Shown here: piece after piece, positions 7,762 through 17,221 of the stretch
Numbering within the stretch: the first letter of the stretch is position 1
How the letters are laid out: each line of letters begins with the position of its first letter
Assembly: GCF_947501905.1 (NCBI RefSeq)
Contig: NZ_CANMXL010000003.1
Location: forward strand, 310,001 to 374,000
Direction of reading: 5' to 3'
DNA from: an uncultured Winogradskyella sp.
GTDB taxonomy: Bacteria; Bacteroidota; Bacteroidia; Flavobacteriales; Flavobacteriaceae
DNA length: 64,000 nucleotides
The notes under the pieces: model-generated
Databases searched by the model: none
Told to the model about the DNA's origin: nothing
The model's input: the letters and a program-made list of their open reading frames with translations, nothing else
Program-made: the position numbers and the translations under genes

Positions 7762-9768
7762 CTAACTAGTATAGTAAAATCTGATTATGTCTTGAATCCA
7801 AAGAGGACTTTCTTCTTTGTTTAGTCTCAAATATTCTTTACAAATCTCGTCTTTTTTTGAGTCAAAGAAAGAATGTATAGATTCTGTATCAGCATTAAAG
7901 TTTCTTCCTACTCCTGATTCAGAAACTCTTAAAATTGAATTTGTCCCACGAATAAAACTAAAGTTTGAATTTTCTTCAAATTCATAACAAGAAAATATAT
8001 CCTGAATAGTCTCAGAACCATTTGTTGTTGGAATATGGTCAGAATGATTATTTACTACTGTTTTTAAGGCTGAATAAAATCTACTTGGGAATAAGACTTC
8101 TTCAAATTCTGTTTCTGTATTTAATGTATCATCTATACGGACTAATCTAATTAAATCCCTGTCATGATCAATCTGCATTCTTCGAAATCTTAGCTTACCA
8201 TTTCTGGTTTCAGAATTAACTTCAAGTCTAATTCCTCGTCTGTCAGTATCTATAAGGCAGTAAATTTTCCCTATTATATCTCTAGCTTCTTCATTAGCAT
8301 TAATTGGTAAGTATAAATACTCATATATCTTTTTTACAATTGTGCAACCGCCTACTGGCAATATCTTGACATCTAAGTCATCTGGCAAATAATGATTTAA
8401 ATAGTCTTTATCTGTCTTGCCCTCCACAATAAGCCAGTTTGTAGGTTTACTTCTAACTGCACTGACTATAGAAGAAGTTAAATCGTAGAAACTCTTTAGG
8501 TTAACATCGTTTGGGTGTGCTCCTCTATCTTCAAAGTAATTAGCTAATTGAAATATCTCAACATCAATATTTCTACTAGTGCTTTTTTGTACATGATATA
8601 ATCTTCCTTCATTCAATATAGGTAAACCACCATACCAGTGTGTAGTAACAAATAATTGAGTTTTATACTGATTTGCTATTTCTTCAATCCGTTCATATTG
8701 TTCATAACACATTGAAATATGCAACGAAGTCTCGGGTTCATCAATGCCAAGTATTACTTCTCTTTCTGTATCTGCATTTTGCGAAATAAAGGCATAAGTT
8801 ATATCTATTAGGGCTTTTTTTCTCTCACCAGCACTCAAATTTTTAATATTCTTACCATCTTTTTGAAGTCTTCTTTTAGCGAAATAAACATTAATAATTA
8901 CTTCTGTGAAATCTTTGATATTAACCCTTTTGGCTCTTTGTTCTCTGTTAAAATGATAAGTGCTATCTATACTTTGAACTGCGCCTTCAATTTCATTTAC
9001 ATAAGATTCTAGTTTTTCATTGATGTAATTAATTATTGTGACATTACGTGTAGTTACTCTTTGAGTTCCTAAACCTGGTAATTCTATTGTACGATTTAAA
9101 GTGGTTTTTATTTCTTGTTTTAAATCTTTTCTGGTTAAGGATTGTATTCCGTTCTCCTCAATTTTTAAAAAATCATCAACAGAAGTTTCAACAGGTATAT
9201 ACAAATAACGATATAAGTCTTTAACCCTATTACACAAAGTATTATGCGCTGACACGAAAGCTGACTCATCTATTCCTAGCTCACTAGTTACGTTAGCTAT
9301 AAGTTTATTTTTCAAAGTAGCTTGTATAGTATCACGATTATTGGGGTTAGCACTAAAAACAAAAAGGAAATAATCATCAGATGAGTAATTTTCAGATAGA
9401 GAAGTTCTCAAATCTATAAATTTCTCTAACACTGGAGTACTAGCATAAAGAGATGAGAAATCCAAATTCCAAATAGAAACACTTAGGCTATTTGCATAAT
9501 TATAGTTTTCAGTAGTTCTATCGGTAAAAAGCTTACTTTTCTCTAATAAAAATACTACTGCAGTACTGGAATCTCTACTTCTTGCACCAGTATGCACAAT
9601 AAAAGGTTTTCCGTTAAAAAAAGTATCTAAACCCTCTAAAATTGAACTTTTACCAGCTCCATTATTTCCAATAAATAAATTCAGCTTATCTGTCAGCTTA
9701 TTTATAAACGGTATAAAGTTAATCCCATTATAAATCTTATAATTTCTTAAGAATAATCCTGCAATCAT
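7762..9768 (-). CDS. ABC-type ATPase fused to a C-terminal TOPRIM-like domain (OLD-family-like putative nuclease)
   Basis: A 668-residue SMC/RecF-like ATPase. Walker A is GNNGAGKSS at about 34-42. An ABC signature NLSAGERKKA lies near 313, and Walker B LGIDEPETSLH near 341, followed by VTTHWYG. The C-terminal part has WLIVEGKTDKDYL near 448 (the TOPRIM glutamate) and LIDTDRRG near 505 (the DxD motif). This is the architecture of overcoming-lysogenization-defect (OLD) nucleases and of AriA-AriB-like fusions, several of which act in phage defence. No helicase (GajB-like) or antitoxin partner is adjacent, so it appears to be a single-gene unit. Nuclease activity and a defence role are inference. 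Confidence 0.82.
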   Translation of the reverse strand: MIAGLFLRNYKIYNGINFIPFINKLTDKLNLFIGNNGAGKSSILEGLDTFFNGKPFIVHTGARSRDSSTAVVFLLEKSKLFTDRTTENYNYANSLSVSIWNLDFSSLYASTPVLEKFIDLRTSLSENYSSDDYFLFVFSANPNNRDTIQATLKNKLIANVTSELGIDESAFVSAHNTLCNRVKDLYRYLYIPVETSVDDFLKIEENGIQSLTRKDLKQEIKTTLNRTIELPGLGTQRVTTRNVTIINYINEKLESYVNEIEGAVQSIDSTYHFNREQRAKRVNIKDFTEVIINVYFAKRRLQKDGKNIKNLSAGERKKALIDITYAFISQNADTEREVILGIDEPETSLHISMCYEQYERIEEIANQYKTQLFVTTHWYGGLPILNEGRLYHVQKSTSRNIDVEIFQLANYFEDRGAHPNDVNLKSFYDLTSSIVSAVRSKPTNWLIVEGKTDKDYLNHYLPDDLDVKILPVGGCTIVKKIYEYLYLPINANEEARDIIGKIYCLIDTDRRGIRLEVNSETRNGKLRFRRMQIDHDRDLIRLVRIDDTLNTETEFEEVLFPSRFYSALKTVVNNHSDHIPTTNGSETIQDIFSCYEFEENSNFSFIRGTNSILRVSESGVGRNFNADTESIHSFFDSKKDEICKEYLRLNKEESPLWIQDIIRFYYTS

Positions 9769-9893
9769 ATTTTAATTAAAACTTTTCAAAATTGATATCA
9801 ACTTTAGTTCATGTCATAAGTGCTTGTAGCTATTATATATAGCATACTTTATTAATTCAAAATAAAAGGGGGTATTTTAAGGGAGTCTAAAGA

Positions 9894-9922
9894 TAACAAA
9901 AGCGCTTGTCTATGCAAGGGCT
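9894..9922 (-). terminator. Weak candidate terminator of the patatin operon
   Basis: Read on the minus strand, AGCCCTTG and CAAGCGCT can form an 8-bp stem with one mismatch, followed by TTTTGTT. It lies just downstream of the patatin-like gene's stop. The T run is short, so confidence is low. Confidence 0.4.
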
Positions 9923-9939
9923 AACTGATGTTTATACAT

Positions 9940-12498
9940 CTATTCTTGCTTTAATAAGTTATCTAACTTTGTTTTTACCTCATCGGATTGTAAGCGCGCC
10001 TCTAAGGATAGTACAGAAGCCTTACTCATATAACGTCCAAGAGGTATCAGTGGCCTGTACATATTATCACAACTAGTATCAGATGCCTTAGCGCCATCTA
10101 TAGGAATCGGCGTGCGTTTGGACTCTACCAGAAAATCTTTAGGGTATGATTCTACAAACTCATCCGCTGGTGCAAAGGTAGCATTGATCACCATTAGGGC
10201 TGGAGTTAGCAACTGACTGTTATAATCAACCTTAGGTTTACATTTGCAAACCAAATCTGAGCACTCATCAAAGTCGTTAGACCTAGAATTCCATATAATA
10301 AGATGCCTGATATCGCATTTGGCCTTAAGGCTATCCACAGCGTTGAGTTTTTTTAATATGGCCTGTTCTAACCGTCTGGTCACCAAGCCGCCAACATTAT
10401 CGTAATAGCCACCATCGCCAAATTGCCCAATACCCGTAACACGACCATTGGGACTAAGATACGGGAAACGTGCCGTAAGCAGCATGGCCGTAGAACGCTT
10501 GATCATGGTTGTATCTGGATACTTGTCTTGGTATTCCTTCAATAAATCCTTAAACTGCATTTCGTTAGCCACATTGGGCTCAAATTTAACCGGACTCATA
10601 ATATACTGTGCTCCAGATTGTACATGCGTGGTTGTTGTTACCATTATTGGCGGCACAAAATAAGCATCTTGTTTTGGCATAATATCCAAATACGAGCGGC
10701 CTAATATACTTGGATTGAAAATAGAATCATAGGCGGCCTCCCATTCTAATTCCGTTAAGGCTCCACGGTCTTTAAACCAACTAAAGTTAGTTATACTCGC
10801 AAAAAGGTCACGGCCTAGAAGTCCTGCAATACTTGAAGAAATAAAATCATTATTATAAAATTCACTGGCTTTGTAGCGAAGGTCTTCAGACGTTTTTGTT
10901 CTAAAACGTGTTTTTTGATAATCGTTTCTATGCTCATAGGCTTGGGTGTAAAATATATTACTACCCACACTGCCACCAGATGCACCTGTCATTGAGAATA
11001 GGTAATCTTTAAAATAGGCTTCGTCTTGTTCATACAAATAACTATGTACCAAAAATGCCCAATGCCCTGCACGCGACCCACCGCCTTCAGCAGAAACCAT
11101 AATTATGGGAAATTTACCTGGGCTTGCCGCAATCTTTTCGGCACGCTCTTTAAACCACAAATCTACATAGGTATCTAAGTCCATCCGGTCTGCTGCAGCA
11201 TTTTCTGTTTTGGTATTGGTGACCTCATAATGTTTGAATTTAGAATTCTTTGCAAAGAGGATAGTGAGGAAAATGGCTCCAGAGAATACTAAGGTTAATA
11301 TGGGCCAGCCTGACTTTGCCCCTAAATATTGAAACACCAAAAAAATGACATATATCCCTACGAGACATAACATGAGGATGACCATTGGAGTTACGGTATT
11401 AAGTGTACTAGAAGGTGATATAGCCACAACTAGATATAGGACTAAGGCCAGTATAAAAAAGAAGATGACCACAGGTTCCAAATACTTCTTTTTAATGCGC
11501 AGTATCCTTGTATTGTAAGACACATTTAGCGTAAAAAATAAGAGCGCTAAGAAAAACATGGATACAAATAATGAATTGACATCCCTAGAAGTCCCTTTTT
11601 GGTTAAAGAAAGCCAAAGCCACAATGATTAGTGTACTGAGGATAATAAAGGTCATCGGTATCCAGTAGCTTTTAGAGTCCCATCGCAACTGCTTTTTTAT
11701 ATAGTTAGCCGCATCTTGGTGGGTTAATAGCAAGAATACCGCAAGTATAATCCATAGTACAACCGATGGCACAAAAGGCTGACCGAAGAGTTCTGCAATG
11801 GTATCGTTTACAGCAAAGGCTATGCTGAGTATCATAAACGTTGCTAAAAACTTTGGAAACACACGATTCATATATGCAAATGGTGTTTCAGTAACATCAT
11901 CTGAACCCGAATTTTTATTTGATTTAGGTTGAGATAAACCTTCTTTATTAACCTCTGAGGGAGACGCATCATATTTTGATTCATCAACAGGAACAGGTGG
12001 CTTTTTAGCAAGTATTTCTCGTTCTTTGGAATCCTGCAAGCTCAATGAACTCCGCATGGTTTCAAGCCTAGATTTTTGAGATTGGTTAGTGTCTTCAACT
12101 ACCGTATGGGTGCTATCTACTATTGTATGTTCATCACTATTGCCCGCAGAGGGCTGTGCCATTGGTTGGTTAGTATCCGAAAGCATATCCTGCGCTTTTT
12201 TATACTGCAGTTTGGCTTCACGTTTTGCAACGGCTTTATCAATAACCAAATAACTGTAGCTTATTAAAATTGCCATAACAATAATAGCAACGTAGAATAG
12301 AGGAATATAAACGAAATGGTATTCTTTTTGAATAATTACTACCGTAAGGTCGCTTAAATGCGGCATTCTAAAAACAATAAAAATAAGCACGACAAAAATT
12401 AAGGATAACCAGTGCTTTATAATGGCTTGAATAAGAAGCAAAATCCAAGGCACTTTGGTTTTAGAATTTTCTTCAACGCTAAATAATCTGTTATTCAT
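9940..12498 (-). CDS. Polytopic membrane protein with C-terminal patatin-like phospholipase domain
   Basis: An 852-residue protein. Two hydrophobic segments (about 16-45 and 60-86) are followed by a Ser/Pro/Gln-rich hydrophilic linker (about 87-208). About seven more membrane segments lie between 213 and 413, then a soluble domain of about 430 residues. That domain has all three patatin landmarks: a glycine-rich oxyanion loop EGGGSRAG near 473, the nucleophile elbow GASGGS near 506 and the catalytic FGDGG near 695. It is therefore expected to be an active lipid acyl hydrolase anchored in the inner membrane. Whether the catalytic side faces cytoplasm or periplasm is uncertain. It is encoded 12 bases after the barrel-protein gene, so the two are probably co-transcribed. 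Substrate unknown. Confidence 0.85.
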   Translation of the reverse strand: MNNRLFSVEENSKTKVPWILLLIQAIIKHWLSLIFVVLIFIVFRMPHLSDLTVVIIQKEYHFVYIPLFYVAIIVMAILISYSYLVIDKAVAKREAKLQYKKAQDMLSDTNQPMAQPSAGNSDEHTIVDSTHTVVEDTNQSQKSRLETMRSSLSLQDSKEREILAKKPPVPVDESKYDASPSEVNKEGLSQPKSNKNSGSDDVTETPFAYMNRVFPKFLATFMILSIAFAVNDTIAELFGQPFVPSVVLWIILAVFLLLTHQDAANYIKKQLRWDSKSYWIPMTFIILSTLIIVALAFFNQKGTSRDVNSLFVSMFFLALLFFTLNVSYNTRILRIKKKYLEPVVIFFFILALVLYLVVAISPSSTLNTVTPMVILMLCLVGIYVIFLVFQYLGAKSGWPILTLVFSGAIFLTILFAKNSKFKHYEVTNTKTENAAADRMDLDTYVDLWFKERAEKIAASPGKFPIIMVSAEGGGSRAGHWAFLVHSYLYEQDEAYFKDYLFSMTGASGGSVGSNIFYTQAYEHRNDYQKTRFRTKTSEDLRYKASEFYNNDFISSSIAGLLGRDLFASITNFSWFKDRGALTELEWEAAYDSIFNPSILGRSYLDIMPKQDAYFVPPIMVTTTTHVQSGAQYIMSPVKFEPNVANEMQFKDLLKEYQDKYPDTTMIKRSTAMLLTARFPYLSPNGRVTGIGQFGDGGYYDNVGGLVTRRLEQAILKKLNAVDSLKAKCDIRHLIIWNSRSNDFDECSDLVCKCKPKVDYNSQLLTPALMVINATFAPADEFVESYPKDFLVESKRTPIPIDGAKASDTSCDNMYRPLIPLGRYMSKASVLSLEARLQSDEVKTKLDNLLKQE

Positions 12499-12510
12499 AC
12501 TACAAGGCTT

Positions 12511-14814
12511 TTAATCGTCTTTAGTCAACTTATTTACGAATGAGCTTAAGTTTGTGGCATAACCTACCAAGAGTTGTGGAAATAACCTGTAATTACCGAG
12601 GTTATAATGCCCACCAAAACGTACATAAATACCACTATTACTATTTTCGGAATCCGTATAGGCATATACATTGGCTAATAACTTAAGATTTGGCGAATTG
12701 TTTGTGGTATTAAAATCTACATCAGACTGATTGGTACCCGTTGGACCGAACCAATTAAGTCCTGCAGTTAAGTCACCACCAATTAATGCTTGTGGTCTAA
12801 ACTCAAAGTGAATTTCGGCTTCTTGACCAATGGAATACACTTGAAATTCCCGAGTTTCAAGTAAAGTTTCTTCAGTAATGGTGTTATCGCTATTATCAGG
12901 ATCTGGCATGGTTGTTACTTCATTTAAATTATATAAGATACCTGTTCTTAAAAAACGTAAACCATAGCGCAAGTGGATGAAGGTTGAAGCCCCTTTCCAT
13001 TCAAAGGTGAATGGTGTTAGATTAATACCTGCATCTACATTATTTAAATCTAAAAGGTTGAAATTATCCGTTATAAATTTATCTGCATTTTCATCAGCGG
13101 TTAAATCTGGGTTGGTAAAATTATCAATCCTTACTTTTCGTGATGTGTTTTCCAAACCTCCTACTAAGGCCACAGAGGCATACAAACTGATATTATCAAA
13201 CAATGTAAATTTCCCCCAATTCCTTAAATGCCACGGAATGCGTAAACGTCCTTCCGCTACAATTAAACCATTGCCATTATTACTATTTAAACCTAAAAGA
13301 TCTGTAAAAAATATCCCTGTAAAGTAGTCCCCTATTTTTCGTTCAACAACCCTTGTTGAATCATCCTTTATTACCTTGTATTCCGCATTTTTTGCCGCAT
13401 AGTTATATTTATTGTAAGGCAAGTAATCTAAAACATCATCGTAATAATAATAGTATGTCTTATCATTTCTTACGATAGAATTTAGTTGTTTGCGATGATT
13501 AAATTCTCTTAACGGAAGACTGTAGAAACGATTTGTAAATATCTGTGTCTTATCGTCATCGTCGCTTAATTTACCAACAATAGTAATGTTATCTGCGCGG
13601 TTATTAAAAATATGGATGTTAATGGAATCTACCTCTAGTTTTAACTCTTCACTGAGAACAAATTCACTTACCGTCTTTTGCTTTACGCTTCCGTCATCAT
13701 TTAACTTTTTATTGCCGAACATATTTTTCTTATCAACTGTGACATCTTTATATTCATATAAGTCCACTACATTATTCAATACAAATTGGCCACTGTATGT
13801 TTTACCTTCGTTTACTAATTTAGCAATGACACCTTTTAAACTATCATTAAACTCTTTCTTATTGACTTGGACCATTTTAGCTCCGACTTTACCCCTTGCT
13901 AATAAATATAGTTTGCCAAGTTTAGCCTTGTTTAATTCGCTAGCAGAATCAAATATTAAATGTCTGGTCATCATTGTATTTATGAAATCCCCTTCAGACA
14001 CCTCGTTGTCAAATTCTGAATAAGTGTTGCAGTTAGAACCTTCACATACCCTAATATGAAATTTTTTAGCATCGAGTAACTGATAAAAGCTGTAACTTTT
14101 TTGATTGCTTGTAACATCATCTAAAAGCTCTGAAGCCAAAAACTCATAATCAGCATCCTTTGTGATTGTTGTATTATAAAGTTCTTCTAAAAGACTCAGC
14201 AAAGACTTCTCAACATAGGCCTTAAACTTAGGTTGGTAATATGTTGTGATATCGGCCTTGTTTGTTTCCAATACTGCCACTACAGCAGAAATAAAAGCCG
14301 CACTATTAGCTTCATCACTTATTTCAGAAGCAAAAGCAACACTAAGCGTTCCCGAAAAAACATCAGCATTAGACAACTCGTAATTACCAGAGCTAACGCG
14401 TTTAAGCTTAAATTTTGGGAATTCGTTAGGAGCATCTTTAATAGTAATATCAATCTCCTTACCATCAGCGTCTAATTGAGATGAATCATAATCAAATTTT
14501 TGTGATGTGTAATCAATATTGTTGAAATCAGTAAGCTTAACATTAGATTCAAGGATTTGATACTCAAAATTGTCAATAGCATTAGTTAGTGCATCTTTTA
14601 ATTTTTGCTGAAAAACGAATGTGTTACTGTTATCAATAAAAACAATAGAACATTTTTTATCCATAGCAGAAACATTTTCGCATATGGTAAACCCTTGGTT
14701 AGCTTTGTTATAGCTTAAACCAAAAGTTTCTCCTGCTATTTCAGTTGTTTTTAATTTTTGTCCATAGATTGTTGTACTCAGAAGGAAGAAGCAAACAAGA
14801 ATTTTAAATTTCAT
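12511..14814 (-). CDS. Exported protein of unknown function with predicted C-terminal outer-membrane beta-barrel
   Basis: A 767-residue protein with a signal peptide ending near TTIYGQ at residue 19. The N-terminal 450 residues are soluble, rich in Lys, Asp and Asn, with no family I recognise. From about residue 490 the sequence alternates aromatic and polar residues in strand-like blocks (GRLRIPWHLRNWGKFTLF, TFIHLRYGLRF, AEIHFEFRPQ, GIYVRFGGHYNLG), as expected for an outer-membrane barrel. It is first in a two-gene operon with the membrane patatin and has a palindrome 55 bases upstream. A paired envelope function, for example handling phospholipid or fatty acid between membranes, is speculation from the pairing. 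Confidence 0.7.
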   Translation of the reverse strand: MKFKILVCFFLLSTTIYGQKLKTTEIAGETFGLSYNKANQGFTICENVSAMDKKCSIVFIDNSNTFVFQQKLKDALTNAIDNFEYQILESNVKLTDFNNIDYTSQKFDYDSSQLDADGKEIDITIKDAPNEFPKFKLKRVSSGNYELSNADVFSGTLSVAFASEISDEANSAAFISAVVAVLETNKADITTYYQPKFKAYVEKSLLSLLEELYNTTITKDADYEFLASELLDDVTSNQKSYSFYQLLDAKKFHIRVCEGSNCNTYSEFDNEVSEGDFINTMMTRHLIFDSASELNKAKLGKLYLLARGKVGAKMVQVNKKEFNDSLKGVIAKLVNEGKTYSGQFVLNNVVDLYEYKDVTVDKKNMFGNKKLNDDGSVKQKTVSEFVLSEELKLEVDSINIHIFNNRADNITIVGKLSDDDDKTQIFTNRFYSLPLREFNHRKQLNSIVRNDKTYYYYYDDVLDYLPYNKYNYAAKNAEYKVIKDDSTRVVERKIGDYFTGIFFTDLLGLNSNNGNGLIVAEGRLRIPWHLRNWGKFTLFDNISLYASVALVGGLENTSRKVRIDNFTNPDLTADENADKFITDNFNLLDLNNVDAGINLTPFTFEWKGASTFIHLRYGLRFLRTGILYNLNEVTTMPDPDNSDNTITEETLLETREFQVYSIGQEAEIHFEFRPQALIGGDLTAGLNWFGPTGTNQSDVDFNTTNNSPNLKLLANVYAYTDSENSNSGIYVRFGGHYNLGNYRLFPQLLVGYATNLSSFVNKLTKDD

Positions 14815-14868
14815 AATTCGTTGGTTTAAATTGGTTGATAAAATTAACAGCGAGCATCATAGAATAAC

Positions 14869-14886
14869 ATACCCAATACTGGGTAT
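14869..14886. promoter_or_regulatory. Perfect palindrome upstream of the barrel/patatin operon (candidate operator)
   Basis: ATACCCA and TGGGTAT form a perfect 7-bp inverted repeat around a 4-base spacer ATAC. It lies 55 bases upstream of the start at 14814 on the minus strand, where a dimeric regulator could bind near the promoter. It lacks a T run, and the short loop could also form a small hairpin, so a protein-binding site is the better reading but not the only one. Confidence 0.5.
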
Positions 14887-14980
14887 TTTCTATTGTGCGT
14901 CAACAACGAATTAAAATGTAAAAAACTGAGAATTAAATAGCTGTACTAAAATTATACAAAAAGTCTTATAGAGCCAAAAA

Positions 14981-15268
14981 TTAATCTTTAAAACTTATGC
15001 GATCTCGAATGCCACCACTTTCACGATGGATAATCACGTCGGCTTTTTTGCGTTTAGCCAAAGTTTTGGCTTTGTTAATGGCGGTAGATTGTTTGCGGTG
15101 CTTTGATGTAATACGTTTATTGCCTTCACGTCTTACTGCCCAACCATTTTCGTAAGGCACCACATGTTGGTGCCATGTTCTTTTTTTATTGCTTTTGCCT
15201 AGCGCTTCAAGAATAACTTTAATAATATCTGAAAGGGCATTAATCCAAGATTTTGAAGACTTTGACAT
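14981..15268 (-). CDS. DUF2188 domain protein
   Basis: A 95-residue, very basic protein. Residues 32-92 match the DUF2188 pattern: WHQHVVPYENGWAVRREGNK, then Ser/Lys-rich sequence with repeated Ala/Lys helices, then ADVIIHRESGGIRDRISF at the end. The family is small, widespread and of unknown biochemical role; the composition suggests nucleic-acid contact. It lies three bases after the proline aminopeptidase stop on the same strand and is probably co-transcribed with it. Confidence 0.82.
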   Translation of the reverse strand: MSKSSKSWINALSDIIKVILEALGKSNKKRTWHQHVVPYENGWAVRREGNKRITSKHRKQSTAINKAKTLAKRKKADVIIHRESGGIRDRISFKD

Positions 15269-15271
15269 AGA

Positions 15272-16564
15272 TTAAGCATTCATAATATCCTCAATCTCCT
15301 CAGCTTCAATAGGGATATTACGCATTAAGTTAAATGGCTCACCTGAATTTTGGATGACCACATCATCTTCTAAACGGATACCAAAACCTTCATCTGGGAT
15401 ATAAATACCAGGTTCTACCGTAAAGACCATATTAGCTTGCATCGGCTCGTGTAACAATCCATAATCATGAGTATCTAAACCGATATGATGACTCGTACCA
15501 TGCATAAAGTATTTTTTGTAGGCTGGCCAATCTGGGTTTTCGTTTTGTACATCGGCTTTGTCTAATAAACCTAAGCCTAATAATTCTGAAGTCATGAGTT
15601 TACCAACTTCGACATGGTATTCTTCCCAAAATGCACCTGGAACAAGGAGTTTTGTGGCTTCGTCTTTTACACGGTTTACCGCATTATACACTTGCTTCTG
15701 TCTTTCTGTAAAACGCCCAGAAACAGGAATAGTACGACTCATATCACTTGAAAAATTGGCATATTCAGCGCCAACATCCATTAAAATTAAATCGCCAGTT
15801 TTACATTGTTGGTTATTCTCAATATAATGCAACACATTAGCATTATTTCCTGAAGCAATAATTGGTGTATACGCAAATCCTTTAGAACGATTATTTAAAA
15901 ACTCGTGCATAAACTCGGCTTCTATATTATACTCCCAAACATTTGGTTTTACAAAATTGAGCACACGCTTAAAGCCTTTTTCGGTAATATTACAAGCATG
16001 CTGCATCAAGTCTAATTCTATCTGGTCTTTGACTGAGCGTAAACGTTGCAAAATTGGATTGCTCTTGGCAACAGAATGTGCAGGATATTTGTTGGTTAGC
16101 CATTTGGTAAAACGGTCTTCTCGCGTTTCAGTTTCTACATTGGCGCGATAGTGTTCGTTGGTATTGATATAAACGGTATCACATTGCGTCATCAATTCAA
16201 ACATGATTTTTTCTAAGTCTTGTAACCAATACACGGTTTTGACACCCGAAGTTTCAAAGGCTTTTTCTTTAGTGAGTTTTTCGCCTTCCCAAACCGCAAT
16301 ATGTTCGTTGGTTTCTTTTAGGAATAAAATTTCGCGATGCTTTGCTTTTGGACAATCCGGAAACAGTACCAGAACACTTTCTTCTTGATCCACACCACTT
16401 AAATAAAAGATATCACGGTGTTGCGCAAAAGGTAAGGTGCTATCTGCACTTACCGGATAAATATCGTTAGAATTAAATACCGCTAAGCTACTTGGCTTCA
16501 TTGCTGAGGCGAAATTTTTACGGTTTTTTATAAAGAGATTACGGTCGATTAGATTGTATTTCAT
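15272..16564 (-). CDS. pepP: Xaa-Pro aminopeptidase (M24B)
   Basis: A 430-residue cytoplasmic metallopeptidase that removes N-terminal residues preceding proline. The N-terminal creatinase-like domain spans about 1-175. The pita-bread catalytic domain carries the five metal ligands in the expected order: two Asp in LMDVGAEYANFSSDMSRT, His in MHGTSHHIGLDTHD, Glu in FTVEPGIYIPDEG and Glu in IRLEDDVVI near the C-terminus. Length and motif order agree with PepP. No signal peptide is visible. Confidence 0.95.
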   Translation of the reverse strand: MKYNLIDRNLFIKNRKNFASAMKPSSLAVFNSNDIYPVSADSTLPFAQHRDIFYLSGVDQEESVLVLFPDCPKAKHREILFLKETNEHIAVWEGEKLTKEKAFETSGVKTVYWLQDLEKIMFELMTQCDTVYINTNEHYRANVETETREDRFTKWLTNKYPAHSVAKSNPILQRLRSVKDQIELDLMQHACNITEKGFKRVLNFVKPNVWEYNIEAEFMHEFLNNRSKGFAYTPIIASGNNANVLHYIENNQQCKTGDLILMDVGAEYANFSSDMSRTIPVSGRFTERQKQVYNAVNRVKDEATKLLVPGAFWEEYHVEVGKLMTSELLGLGLLDKADVQNENPDWPAYKKYFMHGTSHHIGLDTHDYGLLHEPMQANMVFTVEPGIYIPDEGFGIRLEDDVVIQNSGEPFNLMRNIPIEAEEIEDIMNA

Positions 16565-16667
16565 CTTAAAAAGAAAGTTTAGTCCCTGTAATTCTAAATA
16601 GAATTGTGTAATTGTAAAAACAGGAGGTTATGAATTTCAAAAATAAGAACTTTAAAGTGTCTCCCAT

Positions 16668-16698
16668 AAAAAAAGAGCCCAATTTTAGGCTCTTTTAT
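16668..16698 (-). terminator. Rho-independent terminator after the glycine-zipper gene
   Basis: AAAAGAGCC at 16671-16679 pairs with GGCTCTTTT at 16688-16696. On the minus strand the stem is followed by a seven-base T run, so it most likely ends the gene at 16718-17017. Confidence 0.85.
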
Positions 16699-16717
16699 TT
16701 TTTATGCTATAAAGTAT

Positions 16718-17017
16718 TTATTTTGCCATCGCCTTTTTAACAAAGCCAATAATAGCCATTAAGATACCACCACCAACACCACCGCCAGCAACACTACCTA
16801 AAATACTAGTAAGATCCATTCCTGTTGAAGCTTCAGCCGCAGCAGCGCCACCGAGACCTAGCATTCCAAGAACTTTGCCACCAAGTCCACCACCTAGAAT
16901 ACCAGCTACGGAGTTCCATAATGTGCCTAATGACGATCCTTTCATAAGCTTGCCAGCAACATTTCCGCCGACAGCTCCACTGACTAATTGAATAATTAGA
17001 GGTAAATACTCTTCCAT
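16718..17017 (-). CDS. Small glycine-zipper membrane protein
   Basis: A 99-residue protein rich in Gly and Ala with two or three hydrophobic stretches: LIIQLVSGAVGGNVAGKLM, then GGGLGGKVLGMLGLGGAAAA, then GGGVGGGILMAIIGFVKK. The spaced glycines resemble glycine-zipper segments that oligomerise in membranes. The charged ends (MEEY and KKAMAK) fit a small membrane-associated protein. It is a separate unit with its own terminator. The function is unknown, and a bacteriocin-like role cannot be claimed from composition alone. Confidence 0.65.
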   Translation of the reverse strand: MEEYLPLIIQLVSGAVGGNVAGKLMKGSSLGTLWNSVAGILGGGLGGKVLGMLGLGGAAAAEASTGMDLTSILGSVAGGGVGGGILMAIIGFVKKAMAK

Positions 17018-17221
17018 TGTAATAAAATTTTGTTAGTTAATTCGTTCAAAAATAACTAAAAGCTTTAAAAAAATGTTAAAAAATTAAATAAATATCATTT
17101 TTTAAGTAAAAATAATGTCAAATAACCAATAATAAATTTTAAGACGCTTTGTTAAACTTTAGTTTATACTTATGGTAGGTAATGGGTTTATTTCTAACTT
17201 GAATCCTTTAAACTAACCACC

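Noticed and set aside
12977..13327. 116-residue plus-strand frame antisense to the barrel-protein gene
   Set aside because: No motif or start context; it lies inside the barrel region of the real gene.
13586..14023. 145-residue plus-strand frame antisense to the barrel-protein gene
   Set aside because: Ser/Leu-rich composition typical of an antisense shadow; the minus-strand gene has a signal peptide and barrel features.
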